A DNA stretch of 64,000 nucleotides from CAVRXT01 sp963725655 (lineage in GTDB: Bacteria; Acidobacteriota; Terriglobia; Acidiferrales; UBA7541), in NCBI GenBank assembly GCA_963725655.1, contig CAVRYY010000002.1:620001-684000 (forward strand), given 5' to 3'. Shown here one piece after another: positions 63,039-64,000 of the stretch. Both the position numbers and the translations under genes were made by a program. How positions within the stretch are numbered: the stretch's first letter is position 1; every line of letters begins with the position of its first letter. Below the pieces are notes generated by a model. That model ran no database searches. It saw nothing but the letters and a program-made list of their open reading frames with translations, and had not been told where the DNA came from.

Positions 63039-64000
63039 TTACTTTCCCGCCAGCCGCGAAATTACCAGCTCGATGAAACGGCGGGCATCCACGCCGGTGG
63101 CTACCTGCACGTTGGGCTGGACCTTGTCGACCGCTTCAATCCACAAATGGCCGTCGTGCGGAACGTTGCGCTCCACCTCGTTGGTGCGGTTGGCGACCGT
63201 TTCGCCGCGCGTGAATTCGCCGCGCGTTTCGACGTCCACGTGAAACGCCTCGGTTTTCAATATGGTGGGATCGATGGCCTGGCCTACCGCCAACGGATCG
63301 TACATCTCCGCCCCGGTGCCTCCGAATTGCAGTGAGCGATTAACGATGTATCCAAGGATTCCTACGGCGGCGTCGTTGACTGGGCCGTGGGTCTGGGCCA
63401 GTTTGGCGAGGTCCGCGCGAGTGAACAATGTCTTATTGCCGACGTCGAGGCCGGCCATGGTCACGCGCCAGCCCGCTTGGAAAACGATCTGCGCGGCTTC
63501 CGGATCGCCGTAAATATTCGCTTCCGCAGCCCCATTTACGTTCCCTCCGGAGATCGATCCGCCCATCAGAATCACTTCCTTCACCAGCGGCACGATTCCC
63601 GGGTCCTTCTGAATGGCCAGGGCGATATTGGTGAGCGGTCCGACCGGCACCAGGGTGATCTCCCCGGGAGCTGCGCGGACCATTTGGATAATCAGGTCAG
63701 GACCGAATCGCGCGTCGGCGTGGCACTTGCTGGCGGGCAATTCCACATTCCCGAGCCCATTCCGTCCATGCCAGAATTCGGCGGTAACCAGCTTCTGGAA
63801 CAGGGGATGCTGCGCTCCACCGGCAATAGCCACATCGCAGCGGCCTGCCAGCGAAGCGAGGCGCAGCGCGTTTTCCAGTCCCTGCGCGGCGGTGACGTTC
63901 CCCGGCACCACGGTTAACGCCCGCACGTCCAATTCCGGCGATTCCAGCGCCAGCAGCAGCGCAACGGCGTCGTCCGTGCCGGGATCGGTATCGATGATTA
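63039..64000 (-). CDS. Nucleoside hydrolase, 5' end cut by window edge
   Basis: The frame stays open to the right edge. The first visible residues are IIDTDPGTDDAVALLLAL, the intact calcium-binding motif of inosine-uridine nucleoside hydrolases, so only a few N-terminal residues (and any signal peptide) are missing. Other family blocks are VRALTVVPGNV, LVPVGPLTNIALAI, VILMGGSISGGNVNG, EANIYGDPEAAQIVF and MYDPLAVGQAIDP. It hydrolyses ribonucleosides to base and ribose. It is the first gene of the visible leftward cluster. Confidence 0.9.
   Translation of the reverse strand, partial: IIDTDPGTDDAVALLLALESPELDVRALTVVPGNVTAAQGLENALRLASLAGRCDVAIAGGAQHPLFQKLVTAEFWHGRNGLGNVELPASKCHADARFGPDLIIQMVRAAPGEITLVPVGPLTNIALAIQKDPGIVPLVKEVILMGGSISGGNVNGAAEANIYGDPEAAQIVFQAGWRVTMAGLDVGNKTLFTRADLAKLAQTHGPVNDAAVGILGYIVNRSLQFGGTGAEMYDPLAVGQAIDPTILKTEAFHVDVETRGEFTRGETVANRTNEVERNVPHDGHLWIEAVDKVQPNVQVATGVDARRFIELVISRLAGK

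Overview
The window looks like a chromosomal segment of an acidobacterium (class Acidobacteriia or a near relative). The composition is GC-rich. It carries two Oar-type TonB-dependent receptors with carboxypeptidase-regulatory N-termini, a VWFA-type exported protein of the kind typical of Acidobacteria, two FG-GAP/ASPIC-UnbV (CRTAC1-type) proteins, Tat-exported enzymes, and many exported proteins of unknown function. No rRNA, tRNA, CRISPR array, transposase or phage gene was seen. The taxonomic call is inference from gene families.

Layout. 1-2.7 kb: fragment and small hypothetical genes, a DUF985 cupin and an MFS sugar porter. 2.9-9.7 kb: an exported GH38 alpha-mannosidase divergent from the porter, then proB-proA (proline) and an SDR. 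10.2-12.6 kb: ECF sigma / anti-sigma / exported protein operon. 12.8-15.2 kb: hydroxypyruvate-reductase-like dehydrogenase and glycerate-2-kinase (glycerate metabolism). 15.3-21.1 kb: ICMT-like methyltransferase, TPR protein, bactofilin, PilZ protein and a pentapeptide-repeat membrane protein. 21.3-23.4 kb: nucleotide-sugar epimerase, a possible 37-residue ORF and an APS kinase. 23.4-24.1 kb: non-coding DNA with a degenerate ~120-bp direct duplication. 24.1-31.1 kb: three exported proteins that all carry GGP-rich low-complexity stretches, including a TonB receptor coupled by TAATG to a VWFA protein. 31.2-37.1 kb: SGNH hydrolase, Tat-type flavin amine oxidase and a second Oar-like receptor. 37.6-44.7 kb: DUF1772 protein, glcD-glcE-glcF glycolate oxidase and an acetyl-CoA synthetase. 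44.9-48.7 kb: dapE-dapB-dapA-dapD, the succinylase branch of lysine/diaminopimelate synthesis, transcribed leftward and interrupted by a mosaic repeat. 48.9-50.3 kb: a TonB-C-type protein broken by a frameshift. 50.5-58.4 kb: small zinc-ribbon protein, a large TPR/FG-GAP protein, and an overlapping operon of histidine kinase, LuxR-type regulator and CRTAC1 protein.

58.5-64.0 kb (leftward) is the most unusual part. It is a salvage-like cluster: nucleoside hydrolase (cut by the window edge), a Tat-exported homologue of the DUF2419 queuosine-salvage glycosylase family, a second, Sec-exported nucleoside hydrolase with an altered metal-binding motif, a PfkB-family kinase, and a ten-helix DMT/GRP transporter that resembles ureide permeases. 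A LacI-like operator palindrome lies just upstream of the kinase. I infer extracytoplasmic cleavage of nucleosides or modified nucleosides followed by uptake and phosphorylation.

Several dispersed repeats were found by eye: a perfect 68-bp repeat (48758 and 50433), a ~130-bp mosaic element with two dyads (44800 and 46746), and a 19-nt motif at or just after stop codons (495, 8902, 44714).
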